DNA of 64,000 nt from Progne subis subis. Taxonomy: Eukaryota > Chordata > Aves > Passeriformes > Hirundinidae. Shown piece after piece: positions 50,798 through 64,000 of the stretch (within the stretch, counting starts at the first letter, position 1; each line of letters begins with the position of its first letter). The notes under the pieces are model-generated. The model saw only the letters and a program-made list of their open reading frames with translations, was not told the DNA's origin and did not search any database. The stretch spans positions 1,736,001-1,800,000 of the forward strand of contig JAKJHU010000085.1 of assembly GCA_022316685.1 (NCBI GenBank), read 5' to 3'. A program made the translations under genes and the position numbers.

Positions 50798-53700
50798 CCT
50801 TCTTCTTTTTCCTCCTAGAAGTAAAAATGAAATATTATAACACTCACTTGCCTATGTTTAGCACGTCCGCTGACTTGCCAGTTTGGAAGTAGAACCAGTT
50901 CTATTTTTAGAGTTGAACTTCCTGTTTGAGCTCTCTCTAAGTTTGTCCTTTGCCTAAAACAGGCAAACTCTTGAAAAAAAAATCTTAGTTAAACTGGGAC
51001 AGTTTTGCTAAAAACAGTCATGTTCATGTCCAGATATAAACAATACGTAACTTTTAAGCAATACATCTGCTTTGAATGAACATTACAACAAAAATACAAC
51101 CTCTCAGGAGAAAGTATTTCCATGATGTCAGGACTTGAAAGTGGAATTGAAGTGATGTTGGTGTGGTCACAGGCATCTCAAAGCCTCTGCCTACAGGTGG
51201 ATTTAAAGATGAATTGTCCACATGGGAAAATCAAGCAGAACAGCTGTTTTAGAAAAACTCCCCACAGCACACTATGTTTCTGCAATAAACATCCTCTGCT
51301 TTAGCTCATCCAGACTAGAAACGAGCTGTCTTATTTTGGAGTGATCCCACCCAAAATCCTAAATATTTCACGGCAGTTGTGATGCTTTAGTGTCACGATA
51401 TACCTTAGTTCAAAATTCCCTTCAAGTGCAGTGCCTTTGTCTAAAAATATACCAGAATGTTTTGGAGCTTTGATATAATCATAGCTATATCTTTCTTCAG
51501 ATGTTCTCATAAATGTGGGTACAGGATGTGTGGGGGTGTTGCCAACCCTTTGACACCTTCAAATCCCCTTCTAGACCAGAGGGGAGCTGCAGGATTGCTG
51601 GTGTAGTGCACATGCTGATTGGTAATGTGGGTGTAGTTGAAAGTCTTCTTCCATTTCTTAATTGCAAAGTATGAGGGAAATTAAGTTTTCCTCGTTATGG
51701 GTTGATGATGAGGTTTCAGAGGGCAGAAAGGTTATAATTTTTATAACATTTTTCTGTATTGTTACCGTTAGGGATATGTTGAGACATTTTAGGAAATGAT
51801 TAATGGTCTTAAAATAAATTTGATCGATGAATAAACCATGAGATTTTCATCAAAGTTATATCCTGTCCCACTTTTCTTGGACCTTGTATGATTTTTCTTT
51901 ACATAATTGTTATTTGTGTGCTCTGTGTTTTCAGCCACCTGGAGTATGCTTATAGTACAGGTTAATGCATTGGGATACTGTATAAAAAATTAGAAGTAAA
52001 ATGCTTCTTTGTATAAGGATTTTTTTTTCTGTGTTTTTCACTGGCTGAAGCTTCTAAGAATCACTGAAAATTATGGCTTGGGTAGGTGTAAGGATACTGA
52101 TTAATTCCATATTTTCCAATTGCCTGAGCCCCTTTCTCCAGCCCAGTCCTGTAGCACTGAAGCTGAAGAGGTTCCTCAGGCTGTTCCTGTGGCCATGCTC
52201 TGCGCACCTTTTGTTGTGTGCAAACAGCTCCTCACGGGGTTATCGCAACTCGGCACTTTTATATCAAATGATAAAGCTGCCGAGGGGCCCGAGGGGAAGG
52301 TTCGTGCCGGGCTCGGCAGTTTCACACCTCCGTGAGCAGGAGATGCTGTCACCCCACTGAGAGCTGCTCCTGCTGCACGGCCAGACCGGCGCTGGGGACA
52401 CGGACCTGGCCCAGGGGGACGAGGGGAGGCAGAGAGCTCTGCAAAGGGGGTGTCCTGTGGGGTACGCCTTTCCTGGGGGCCCCGAGGTGCTGGGGAAGGT
52501 GCGGGGCGAGGAGAGGTGGGGGAGAGCCGCGTGCGATGTCCGGGCTCCTTTCCCTTTGTTCTTCTGTGCCCTCTGGTGGCACTGGGAGCGATGGGATCGG
52601 GACGCGTCTCTTAATTTGTTCGTACCTTCGCTCTGAAATGCAGGGAATGTCGGGAATACTTGAGCAAGGACTTTCTGCTCGGATTCACATCCCTCCCAGT
52701 TAGCAGGAGATATCATAATAGTCTCCCGTGGGCAACAGAAGAATACGTGCTTCCAGCTCCGGGAGCTCCGGGGGGATTAACTGGCATGCAAGTCAAAGCC
52801 TCAGTCTTTCTGTACAATTAACCTGCTAGCGAGGCTGGCAGATTTCCCGAGGCTCTGCCAAAAATCCTGCTTTACAAACCAAGGATTTTTTTCCTCGTAA
52901 GAAGCGTAAAGATTAGGCAGGACCAGCGGGCCCGTCCCTCAGCATTGGAGGTTGGTTTCTGGTTGTCAACACTATATTGTACTTTCAGCACAGATCTCAG
53001 TTCAGCCACAGAGGGTTAAAATAATTCCCCAAGGTAGCTTTATCCTCTTAATGGACAGGCTTGATAATCATTCTTACAGAAAGGACATTTCCTCTTTCCT
53101 CTTCCTTTTCCTTCTGGTGCTGCTCTGGAGAAGAGACCACAGCCTAGAAAACTCTGGTGTCATTTGCAGCTCTGATTCACACCTCCTGTGCATTTCTCAT
53201 ACTCTGCTGTGTGGTTCATTTTTGCATTGCTTCCATTGCTGCAAATATCCATGCTAAATCCACGTCATGGAAAAGGATGGGCCATGCTGAAGGCTGGAGT
53301 CTGACAGCTTGGATAACCTGAAGCTCAGTGCAGGGGGAGGCAGCGCTTCACTTATTAGAAATAAGAAATGGCAGCTGTTGGACAACAGAGGAAATTATTA
53401 CAGTCCCAGCATTTCCCATTCCCTGTTCTCCCTCTGGAAGATTGTTACAGTATTCTATATGTGAAGGGAAGTGTGGGTGCAAACTCTGCAGGGGAGATCA
53501 ATGCGAGCTTTGCTGAATGACTTCAGAGCTGGAGCCCATCATTCCTGAAGTGTCTGTGGTGGGCCTGGTGAGCTGTGGTTTGGGAAATCATTTGCTGGTG
53601 CAGGGAAGGTGCCTGTGTAGCCTGCATTCCTGGGGGGCAGTTCTCCCACTGACAAGGGGACAAGGTTTGTTTCCCTGTTGCTCCTGTTTTACCAAGAAGC

Positions 53701-53813
53701 CCAGAACACAAAACACCCAAGTCTGTACCAAACCAACTTGTCCAGGGTGGGCAGTGGGAGGCAGGAACCCCACACAAGTAGTTTTTCCTCCAGATGTTCA
53801 TTTCTGTGTGGGG

Positions 53814-53832
53814 AAAAAAAAAAAAAAAAAAA
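53814..53832. repeat. Poly(A) tract, 19 nt
   Basis: 19 consecutive A in KDM2B intron 4. Confidence 0.9.
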
Positions 53833-56748
53833 TCATATAGAAATGCTGTACAATTCAATCTGTTAGAATCTTTACAGTGTCTTGGTCATTAGGCCTCTAA
53901 ATAAGTGATATTATATGTGCTATTGTCCTCCTAATTTTAATGGGAATTTTACTAATACATAGGCTAAAGTAACTTGATAAGTTTTTAAGGTTTTAAGTAA
54001 AGCATAGTTCTTCTGTAGCTCATCCTGATGGATTTTTTTTTCCCAGCTTACATCCCTGCAATTGATTCTTCTGTCTCCTTCTTGCTGTTGTCTGTTCCCC
54101 TTGTCAGAGATGGCACTAGCTTGTTTCTTAGTTACAGTCTTTGTGATCCTTTGGGGATTCACTTGTGCTCCATGAGCAAGCAGCAAGAGAGGAAGATGTT
54201 TCTTTGGGCTGTAAAATCCCCCAGCATCACCACTCTGCCTCTGAGTCACATCTGCTGCCAGAGATGAGGCAGTGCCTCTTAATCCTACATTGCCCAGTCC
54301 AGAGATCTGTTGGATAAAAACATCCAGGCAAGTCAAGGGTGAAGTGGTGCACAGTGCACTGAAACTTCCCCTGTCAGCTTTGAGAGGCTTTGCCAGGCTC
54401 CAGGTGTCTGTTAATCCACGTCCAGTGAGTGATGAGCTGAAGTGAGGGACAGGTGGGAATGAGGACGAGAGGCTGCCAGGGTCACTGAGATCCTGCTGGG
54501 ACCCGCTGGGCTGCCCCAAGCTTGGTTGAGTGGGGTGCTTTCTTTGAGAACATGGTGAGAGCGTGGTAAGGGGATGCCTAGGAATGGGTTAACAGAAATA
54601 GATCATGGTAGGATGTGTGTGGAGCTGCTCAAGAAACCCAGCCTGACCTGAGATCTCTCAGCCTGCCATCACTTTTTGGAGCCTCTGTGTGCTTCTTTCC
54701 CTTGCTCTTTACTCTCATAGATAATATTTTTTCACCTTGTACTAGGAACAGGAGACAGAAGAAAGAGCTGAATCTTTTCAGGACACAAGAGATAAAGCTG
54801 GCAGTGAGCCAGAGCTGCTCTGCAGTGGGCAGTGAACACCGGGATGTGAACCTGTAATTACACATCTCAAATTCTGTGAGCAGTACTCCAAGAATCATTA
54901 TGTATGGGCTTGTTTGACAGTACTGTGGCTTAAGAGAAAAACATCCCCTCAAATTACTCTTTAATTTGGAAGTCAAGAGATTATCAATTCAAATCTTAAG
55001 CTCTTCTGCCTGTAATTGATAATCGTGTTCATTTAACAAACCAGCTATTGAACTGCTCCTCAAACTCTTAATTCATCAGGTAACTGCTGATTTTTCTTTT
55101 GGAAAGGATAATTGAGAGGCTCTACAAGGTTGCTTCCAGCAAAGATGAGATCAAACCTAGACTAAAATATGGTAGATCTCAGGCTCAGCCATGCAGCCTT
55201 CAAATACAACTTTTCAGTATCTGTGTCCTTAACCCTTCTGGGCTGCAGCCATTGCTTTGATCTCAGGCTCTGGAAGCAGAGATCAGGATGCCTTTCAATA
55301 GGGGCCTGTTTAACAGGGCTCCACCCTAGCTGTGGAATTGAAAAAAGACCATTCCCCTGGACAGTAAAGCTTACAGTTATGAAAAACACAACAAAACTCT
55401 CCAACCCATAACTAGATTTTATGTATGTTGTTTCAAACATGCAGATGCCAAATTTAAGGACTCTTGTGCTTTTTCACACATGATTTAAACTCTCCCCATG
55501 CTGCCTCAAGGTGGCAACACTCCAGACAGTCCAAAGCCCAAGGCTGGGCTCCTGTTCCCTGGCCTCGGAATGAGGAGTTTGACTGACAGGCTGGTGGGAT
55601 ATCCCAGATTTACACTATATAAATTTTTCTTTTTGATTTCAAAGCTTTATGGTCTTGAGTTCCTTTGCAGAATCATTATCACATCTGTCACTGTCATTGC
55701 TATCAGGGCCTAAGGATGTTTGTAATGGAGAGCAGCAATCCAAGCTATCACTCTTGCTGAAATACTGCTCCCAAGCACACGATAGGCCAGGTGCTGTATT
55801 TATTAATAATTCCCTCTGATGGTGCATATCAACCCTACATTTTGTATTAATGCAATTTATTTTGAGTTATTTCTTCGGCAGTGAAAATTGTTTTGGAGAG
55901 ATTTTTTGGAAGCGTTGCGAGTTTGTTTGTTGGAATCCTCTCCTGGAAATGAGGCATGTCTCTCATGGGCTCCTGTTCGCTCACACACAAATGAACTGCT
56001 AATTAGGATGATGAAATTGCTGGGAGAGGTGAAACCTTCCAGTTGGCCAAAGAGAAGATTGTGGATTAATCTGTGTAAAGCTGAAGGCTTGACTAGAACT
56101 GCTGCTCAACATTCTGGTGCTAATGAGACTTGTATGTCTGCCACTCAAGGAGCTGAAAGTATGGCCTCTAGTTTTCGTTGAGAGATCCGAAGTGGGAGCT
56201 CACTCCTCTGTGGCATTTAGTGCTTTCATCCCCACTGGTGATGACTGGAATTGGGAATGTTCCGCAGTTTACGGTATCCAGTGATGCAAGGCAGTTTTTG
56301 CTCTCCGTGGATAGTTTTTGTACATGAGTAAAAGCATCTTGAGAGACATATGGATGTTTAGAAAATTGCAGTATGATTTGGAGAGCAATTTGTCTTGCCT
56401 GCCCCCTGCTACCATATTGTATTACTTCTTCATAGTTTTTAATGTACTTCTGCTTACATCAATTCACATAAAGGAGGAAAATGCTCTCTCCATCTCTGTG
56501 AAGCACCAGGTGACCTGTTCAGTGTCATATTGTGCAAAAAGTCCAGTTCCAAGTTAGTTCCTTGCTCTCTGTTTGAGCTTCTTGGGACCCATGGAGAGGC
56601 TGGTACTGTTCTCTTTTCCTTTTTTCCTGCAGTTTCCCTGCAGTCACTGAGAATCGATCTATCTATATATATAAAAATATAAATAATATAGATGCGTGTC
56701 TGTGATGAAGGCAAGGCAGATGTTTTGAGCCTGCTGCTGTGTTTGCAG

Positions 56749-56927
56749 GAAGCCGCCGGATCGTGGATGTGATGGATGTGAACACACAGAGAGGAGTGGA
56801 GATGAGCATGTCTCAGTTTGTGCGGTACTACGAGACCCCAGAGGCCCAGAGGGAGAAGCTCTACAACGTCATCAGCCTGGAGTTCAGTCACACCAAGCTG
56901 GAGAACATTGTCAAGCGGCCCAATGTG
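56749..56927 (+). CDS. KDM2B: KDM2B coding exon 5
   Basis: 179-bp exon with acceptor TTTGCAG and donor GTAAGG. It encodes residues 102-161, with [33 protein letters not shown] and [27 protein letters not shown] is the KDM2B form (KDM2A has a tryptophan-containing variant). It leads into the JmjC fold and leaves in phase 0. Confidence 0.95.
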
Positions 56928-58686
<1,759 letters not shown>

Positions 58687-59739
58687 TAAGTCTTTAAAAA
58701 GTTCTGCTCTTGACTGCCTTAAATCATTTTATCTTCGCTGAATACAATCTTTAATCAAGTCTCTTTGAAAAATGCATTTTTATTTTTCAGTTTTGAGCAA
58801 CTGTTTTGAAAGGGGCAGACTGACCTTAAGTAGTAAATTCTCTGAAAGTGCTGCCCAAAGAAATCAGTTCACATCACACAGATGTCACATAGTACAGTCA
58901 GAGTCTTGCTCTAGGCTGGGCTCAGATCCTGCCCAGGTTATAAACTGCTAATGACAGACGTTATTAGCTGAGAAATGTTTTGTGAAATGAGCTTGAAGTC
59001 CATTTTTAATAGGTGCATGTGACTTCCTAGAAACTCTCTCACTGTCCTTCCTGCCAGTTTGCTTTTCTATTCACTTTTTCAAGAGCAAGGTCAAAGACTG
59101 GATTGACTCTCCAGGCTCAGGACCTGCTCAGGGCAGGTTTGAGACTGAACACAAGAGCAGTTTGTCCTGGTTCTGCCTCTCTCTGCTCTAGGTTTTGGGC
59201 AAGCATAGGCTCACATTGCTTTTTCTTCTGCTTTAATGTCTTGAAACATTTTATGTGGTGATTGGAAAAAAGGGAACTATTTGCGGGCCTCAAAATGTGC
59301 ACTGCAAGTTTCATGGGAATGAGTAGAGCTGAGATAGGAGTTCCTTTAATGATGTAATGATGTATGGCTGATGAACACCAGGTAATCCTGGAGGCCCTTC
59401 ACTGCTGTTTCTGTTCTATTGGCCAGACTGAATGCTGGCAGAATCCCAGGCTCTGCTGTTGAACCGACCTCTGGTGTCACTCAAAACTCCTTCCAAACTG
59501 TAAAATAGATTGGTACTAACAGATACAAAAGAGTGTGCAGTCAGGAAGTGATATGTAGCATTTACTCTTGTTCTGTAAAAATAAACATTTTGGAATGTAA
59601 AGGTCTCCATAAAAGAAGAGACTCTGACAGGCATTGGGGATTATGCTCAGCAACACTGATTTCAGTGGAAGTTAAAGATATTCCTACATTTTGAAAGGAT
59701 CACACTGCTCATTAGGGTAACTGGATGTGGATTGGAGTG

Positions 59740-59825
59740 CCCCATGCATTTGGAAATGTCCTAAGTGACTTGCCTGAGGTCACACAATAAACCAGCAGCA
59801 GAGCAGCATTCGCTTCCCAAGTGGT
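59740..59825 (-). mobile_element. MIR-like SINE remnant
   Basis: AAGTGACTTGCCTGAGGTCACACA and a following AGCAGAGCAGCATTCG segment match the reverse complement of the MIR core. Confidence 0.55.
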
Positions 59826-62653
59826 TAGTCAGCTAAATAACATTATTTATAAATTGCCAGAGCTAAGAAACTGAATCCTGATTCATGGATGGTACAAGGT
59901 AAAAAGTAAAGGAAACAATTCCTTCTTAGAGCAGGCACACTCCAGATGCTGAAAAAGATGTAGCAAGTAAACAGAGCAAGGCAGAGGTGGTTTGAAAGAT
60001 AAGGTAGCAACATGACTAACAGAATTTAGCAGAAAAAGCAGAGTGTCTGCCTGCAGTTCACTACTTGCATCATGAAATGCCAGATGGTAGGTTTCAAAGA
60101 GATTTTAGAGACGTACCAATTCAACCGATTTTGACATGGAGTTTTTCCCATTTGTGGAGGGTGGCCTGGTAGAAAGGCAGGAGATGCCTGATGAAGAAGC
60201 AGACATGGAGCCGTGGAGGTTGCTGTCACTGGCAAAGGGAAGGTGGAGGGTGACAGCTTGATAAACTAGTAGATGTGATAGGTACAGGGAAGCTAAACAC
60301 TGAAAGACTGTGAACACTTGAAATGTGACAATAGAGTTTGATGTTGGGAAAAGGAGTTACCAGGCGTGAGTGTTAAAAGGCGAGGGTGATGCAGCTGGAG
60401 TGATGAGGATGTTGCTACTGAGTGTCATCTCACAGAAAGACTAGAGAAGGATGATTTACAGCACTGTTGGCACAAACCCCTCATCAGTCTGAAGAAGCCA
60501 CAAAGACAAAACCAGTAACAAACAGTGACAGTCTGTGAGCACAAGAGAAGCTGTACCAGATCAGGGTGAAGATCTGTGATTCTTAGTAATCTGTCTGCTG
60601 TTGGGTGCTTGCATTGATGCCCTGGCAGGAGTGTAAGAATGGTGTGAGCGTAAAATGATGCTGCTCCTAAAAATTATCTTCTGAACTTCGACTGCTGCAG
60701 TCCAGGCAGGGGCTGTCCTGAGGTAGAAGTGGTTTCTGTGTGCTCAGTGACTCTCAAAGAGATTGCTCTTCCATGAACTCGGTTTAAAGATGAACTCCTC
60801 AAGAGATTGGCTTTCTCCATCTTTGGGAACTCAGCTTCACCCTTTCCTGTGGAGATTCTGGTCCCAGCTATTGCTGTGAGCATCCAGTGGGTTTGAGCCC
60901 TGATTAAGGAGATCATGTTAAGTTGTGGAGGCACAAGTCAGTGCTGTCACTTGCTTCACACTGCCCATTCTTATACATGAATCATCCATATTCATATGCT
61001 TTATTAATGACTGTTGTTGCTCAGAAATGGGATCGATTCATTCCATTCTTGTTTCTGAGCATTCCCGTGATTCTGAGAGTGTGCAGTATGCCATCCCCAC
61101 CATTAACGTGCTCCCTACAAACAAAAAGCACTCCAGCGAGAGCGCTGCAGTTTCGCAGACACAGATGGCATTACCAGACACAAATGTCTGTCTTGGCTCC
61201 TGCACGTCGAGTTCCGTGCTGGGAGTGAAGTTAGAGAACGCTCCATCTGCTGCTTCGGTTACCAGGAGCACCGCGCACGCTGGAGACCCCCCCGCCTCAT
61301 GCTTGGACTTGCACCATTAACTTCTTAAAAAAATTCTGGCTAATGAAGTTATTTTTCTGTCTGTAGGTAAATGGCTGCCTACCTCACAGGAGCGGTAGAG
61401 AACTGAATTAAGTGGGGCAATAGTTAATGTCTCCTCTTTCACATCCCAGGGTGCAAGTTCCTGAGAAATGTCCTGCAGACATGAGATCCTGGATGAGAGT
61501 GGGAAGATGCTGTGTAACCAACAGCCAGCAGAAAAAGGCAGTGATATTTTAACATCAGCTTTTAGGGGCAGGAGCTTGTTATATCACCATAACCATTTTC
61601 AGGTACCTCAAAACAAGCTCAGATGTATTTTTCTGTTTAAATTCATCCAGAACTGAAGCAATCTGAATATAGCTGAGTCAAAAAAAAGTCATTTATTCAT
61701 TTATCAAAAGAGATAGCCCTGCTGAAATTATAATCACATTTATTAGGTTTTGTGTTTGTAGCCTTGCAAGATTATTTGTAATGCAGTGACAAAGATACTG
61801 TTCAGGACATGAAACAGTAACAGGAATTTCTAAGAACTTGGAAATGTTTGTGCTTTAGTCACTGCAATATCCTTTTTACCTTCAAAATTCTTCCTATTAC
61901 TTGAAATATCTAGGCACTGCTGTAACAGGTCTCTATAATGATTGCTGGCCTCCAGTTAAGGATGGGGTATGTTGTGTGAAACATCTACCTGTTCACAAAA
62001 GAATGCTGCTCTGTTAGCATGTCCCCAGCCCTATTCTCCTTCTCCCAGGCTGTTGTTCAGCCATCCATTCCTTTCTATTCATTCCTTTACTAAGTAGGGA
62101 TGGATTTAAACAGATGCTAAAATGCTCTGCTGAGCTGTGGTCTAATTAGAAGCTGAGGGTGCCTCTGGAGACAGGGAATCGAGGGAGCTCGCAGGTCCCA
62201 TAAGGCAATCTGGCACTGGTTTATGCATGTGAGAGACTTGTCTGCGCTTTGTTTGTCGTTTGAGAATTGCTTTTGATACAAAACCTCTATAAGTACAATT
62301 CAGTAAAAAAAAAAAAAATAGACCAGTAGGTGCGAGCTCTTGTTAAGACTTCCAAGCTAGCAAAGTAAATAAAATTTTATGTCTTCAGATCAGTGCATGA
62401 GTCTCAAATACTCCTTTGGGTAGAACTAGGAGGACTTGCAGCATCACACATGTAACTCAAACAACCACCAGTGTTTACAACAGTTTGTGGTGACCCTGGA
62501 GTTGAACAGCTTTATCACGGGAAGAAGAAACGCGTCGTGCTCTCACAGACACCAAACTGCTGTTCCAGGGGCAGACAGACAGGCCTGGCTCGCAGTGAGC
62601 TAGCAGCTTGGTTCAGTACATTGCAGTGGTGGGTACCTCTTCAGAAATTTAAG

Positions 62654-62657
<4 letters not shown>

Positions 62658-62686
<29 letters not shown>

Positions 62687-62702
62687 GAGAGAGAGAGAGA
62701 GA
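62658..62702. repeat. A27 then (GA)n
   Basis: 27 A followed by about nine GA units, in KDM2B intron 6. It could be the decayed tail of a retroposed sequence, but no body or target duplication was recognised. Confidence 0.85.
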
Positions 62703-63029
62703 AGCAAGCCTCTTCATTCTTAAAGTTCAGAGTTGCTACACTCTTGCTCTGTTGGGTGCCAGATTCTAGAAGGTGAGCCAGGGGTGCCTGTGTGGTCCCC
62801 ACTCGTGGCAGCGGCACGCTCGGATGTGAGCTCACCCCGCGCACCCTCGGTGTTCCACAAGGGTACGACGAGGGGAAGTGTTGTCGCTTACTTTGGTGCC
62901 AGTGTGGTCTGGGAGTGTGATTTGCAGGCACTTCACAACTCTCTGGTGCTTGGTAGAAAACTGGCTTCTCTTATCTCGGGTATTATTTCTGTGTGTGACT
63001 GACTCGGACCGTAACCCCCTCAGGGCAGG

Positions 63030-63970
63030 AGCCAGGCCTTTCTTTCATGTGCGTTTGAAGTGCACGGGGTGTGGTGACCACGCTGTGTGACGATTTGGTT
63101 TGTTCCCTCGGGCTGGGAGCGCTCGGTACCGCTCCCCATGAGGGGGACGGGGTGAAGGTTTGTCCCGGCAGGGCACGGGCACAGGCACAGGACCCGCTCC
63201 GGCCGGTTCTGAGCAGCCTTCCACGGGCACGGCCGGCCCGGTGCTGGGGGCCCTGCCGAGAGCGGCGAGGCGGGGTTCGTCATCCCTATCGGGGGAGCCG
63301 GAGCTCATCCTTGAGGAAAGCCGGGTTCATCCCCGCAGGAGCAGGCAGGGCTCACCCCTAGGGAAGCGGGAGCTCTTTAGCTCTCTGAAGAGATGCTGGG
63401 GCTCATCCCCGCGGGGCAGCCGGGCTCTCCCCTCAGCGGCAGGGCCAGGTCGCTGCCCCGTGAGGCGGGGGGGGGGGGGGGGGGCAGGGGGCGGCAGCCG
63501 GGCCGGTGCCTCCCGGGCGACAATGGTTTCTTTTGTCTTGTGGCGTAATTCGTGGCTTCCAGCTGCAAGGGCCCCAGTGTGTGGGAGCGCTGTCGGTGCG
63601 GGCCGAGACGCCCCGAGGTAGCCTTTGTTCCTGCTGCCAGCCCCGCTCGCAGGCCCGGCAGAAGGGCCCCGGGATGCTGCCGGGGGCCGCTCTCCCCGAC
63701 ACCCGGAGCGGAGCTCCCGCCCGGGGATGGGCAGCCAGGCCCGCGCCTCTCCCCGCGCTGCCACTTGCAGTTGGCTCATGGGTTTGTGGTATTCGGTTTC
63801 AGGCTCAGGGATTTCAACCAGCCGGCGCTGCTCCTGGGAGGAAGGAAGAGCGAGCTATACTTTTCTCATTGGCCCGAACAAAAAACAGAAGCCTCTGCTG
63901 GGGTTTGGGAGTGGTTTATGGGCTGAGCTCAGTGGCAGGGGAGCCCTCGCAATGCCAGAGGGAATAGAGC
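63030..63970. promoter_or_regulatory. Intragenic CpG island in KDM2B
   Basis: GC- and CpG-rich block of about 0.9 kb in the last visible KDM2B intron. It contains an 18-nt poly(G) and, near its right edge, an inverted CCAAT box at 63868-63872 with the same flanks as the one in the ORAI1 promoter (CTCATTGGCCCG). It may be an internal promoter or an intronic Polycomb-type island; no exon was recognised in it. Confidence 0.6.
63467..63484. repeat. Poly(G) tract, 18 nt
   Basis: 18 consecutive G inside the intragenic CpG island, in a context that could form a G-quadruplex. Confidence 0.9.
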
Positions 63971-64000
63971 CGTATGGTGCGCGGTGCCTATTGCGGGAGA

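Larger units (their letters stand above)
41094..56748 (+). other. KDM2B intron 4
   Basis: 15.7-kb intron, the largest visible. It holds a GATA-motif cluster (42053-42087), a CR1-like tail near 45930, poly(T) or poly(A) tracts at 46493, 48242, 50782 and 53814, and a GC-rich patch at 52270-52620. Long plus- and minus-strand open frames here have no family resemblance. Confidence 0.8.

Noticed and set aside
55090..55160. Possible CR1 tail in KDM2B intron 4
   Set aside because: Only a few short words resemble CR1 and the order is not convincing.

Overview
The window looks like vertebrate nuclear DNA, most likely from a bird. It has split genes with GT-AG introns, CpG-island promoters, CR1 LINE 3' ends and ancient MIR-like SINE remnants. 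Three genes are recognised from exon translations: MORN3 (+), ORAI1 (-) and KDM2B (+). This is the neighbourhood found on human 12q24.31 (KDM2B-ORAI1-MORN3), read here from the MORN3 end. Most of the sequence is intron or intergenic. Nearly all open frames outside the listed exons are short and show no coding signature.

Layout. 1-3770 is AT-leaning intergenic DNA with a 46-nt poly(T). 3770-4750 is a CpG island carrying a near-consensus RFX X-box (3961-3974), the probable MORN3 promoter. MORN3 has five coding exons between 6535 and 13888 and gives a 238-residue protein with seven MORN repeats. 13889-17092 holds the convergent 3' ends of MORN3 and ORAI1. ORAI1 runs right to left: coding exon 2 at 17659-17093, a 7.7-kb intron, and coding exon 1 at 25484-25371 inside a strong CpG island (24780-26020). 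26020-31330 is intergenic, with a CR1 fragment, a TA microsatellite and a striking 53-bp palindrome. 31330-33000 is the KDM2B CpG island; it contains a 52-bp-period minisatellite and a C17/A26 tract. KDM2B then extends to the right edge, with six coding exons visible (32403 to 58685). The rest of its JmjC domain and all downstream domains lie outside the window. A further CpG island sits inside the last visible KDM2B intron (63030-63970).

The genes are not a functional pathway. ORAI1 is the pore subunit of the store-operated calcium channel, KDM2B is a chromatin regulator (H3K36 demethylase and CpG-island-binding PRC1.1 subunit), and MORN3 is a testis- and cilium-associated MORN-repeat protein. 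They are linked by conserved gene order. The observations most worth a second look are the ORAI1 gene that seems able to encode only the short N-terminal form, the RFX site at MORN3, the promoter minisatellite of KDM2B, the 53-bp palindrome, a 56-bp sequence duplicated 6.6 kb apart, and the intragenic CpG island in KDM2B.
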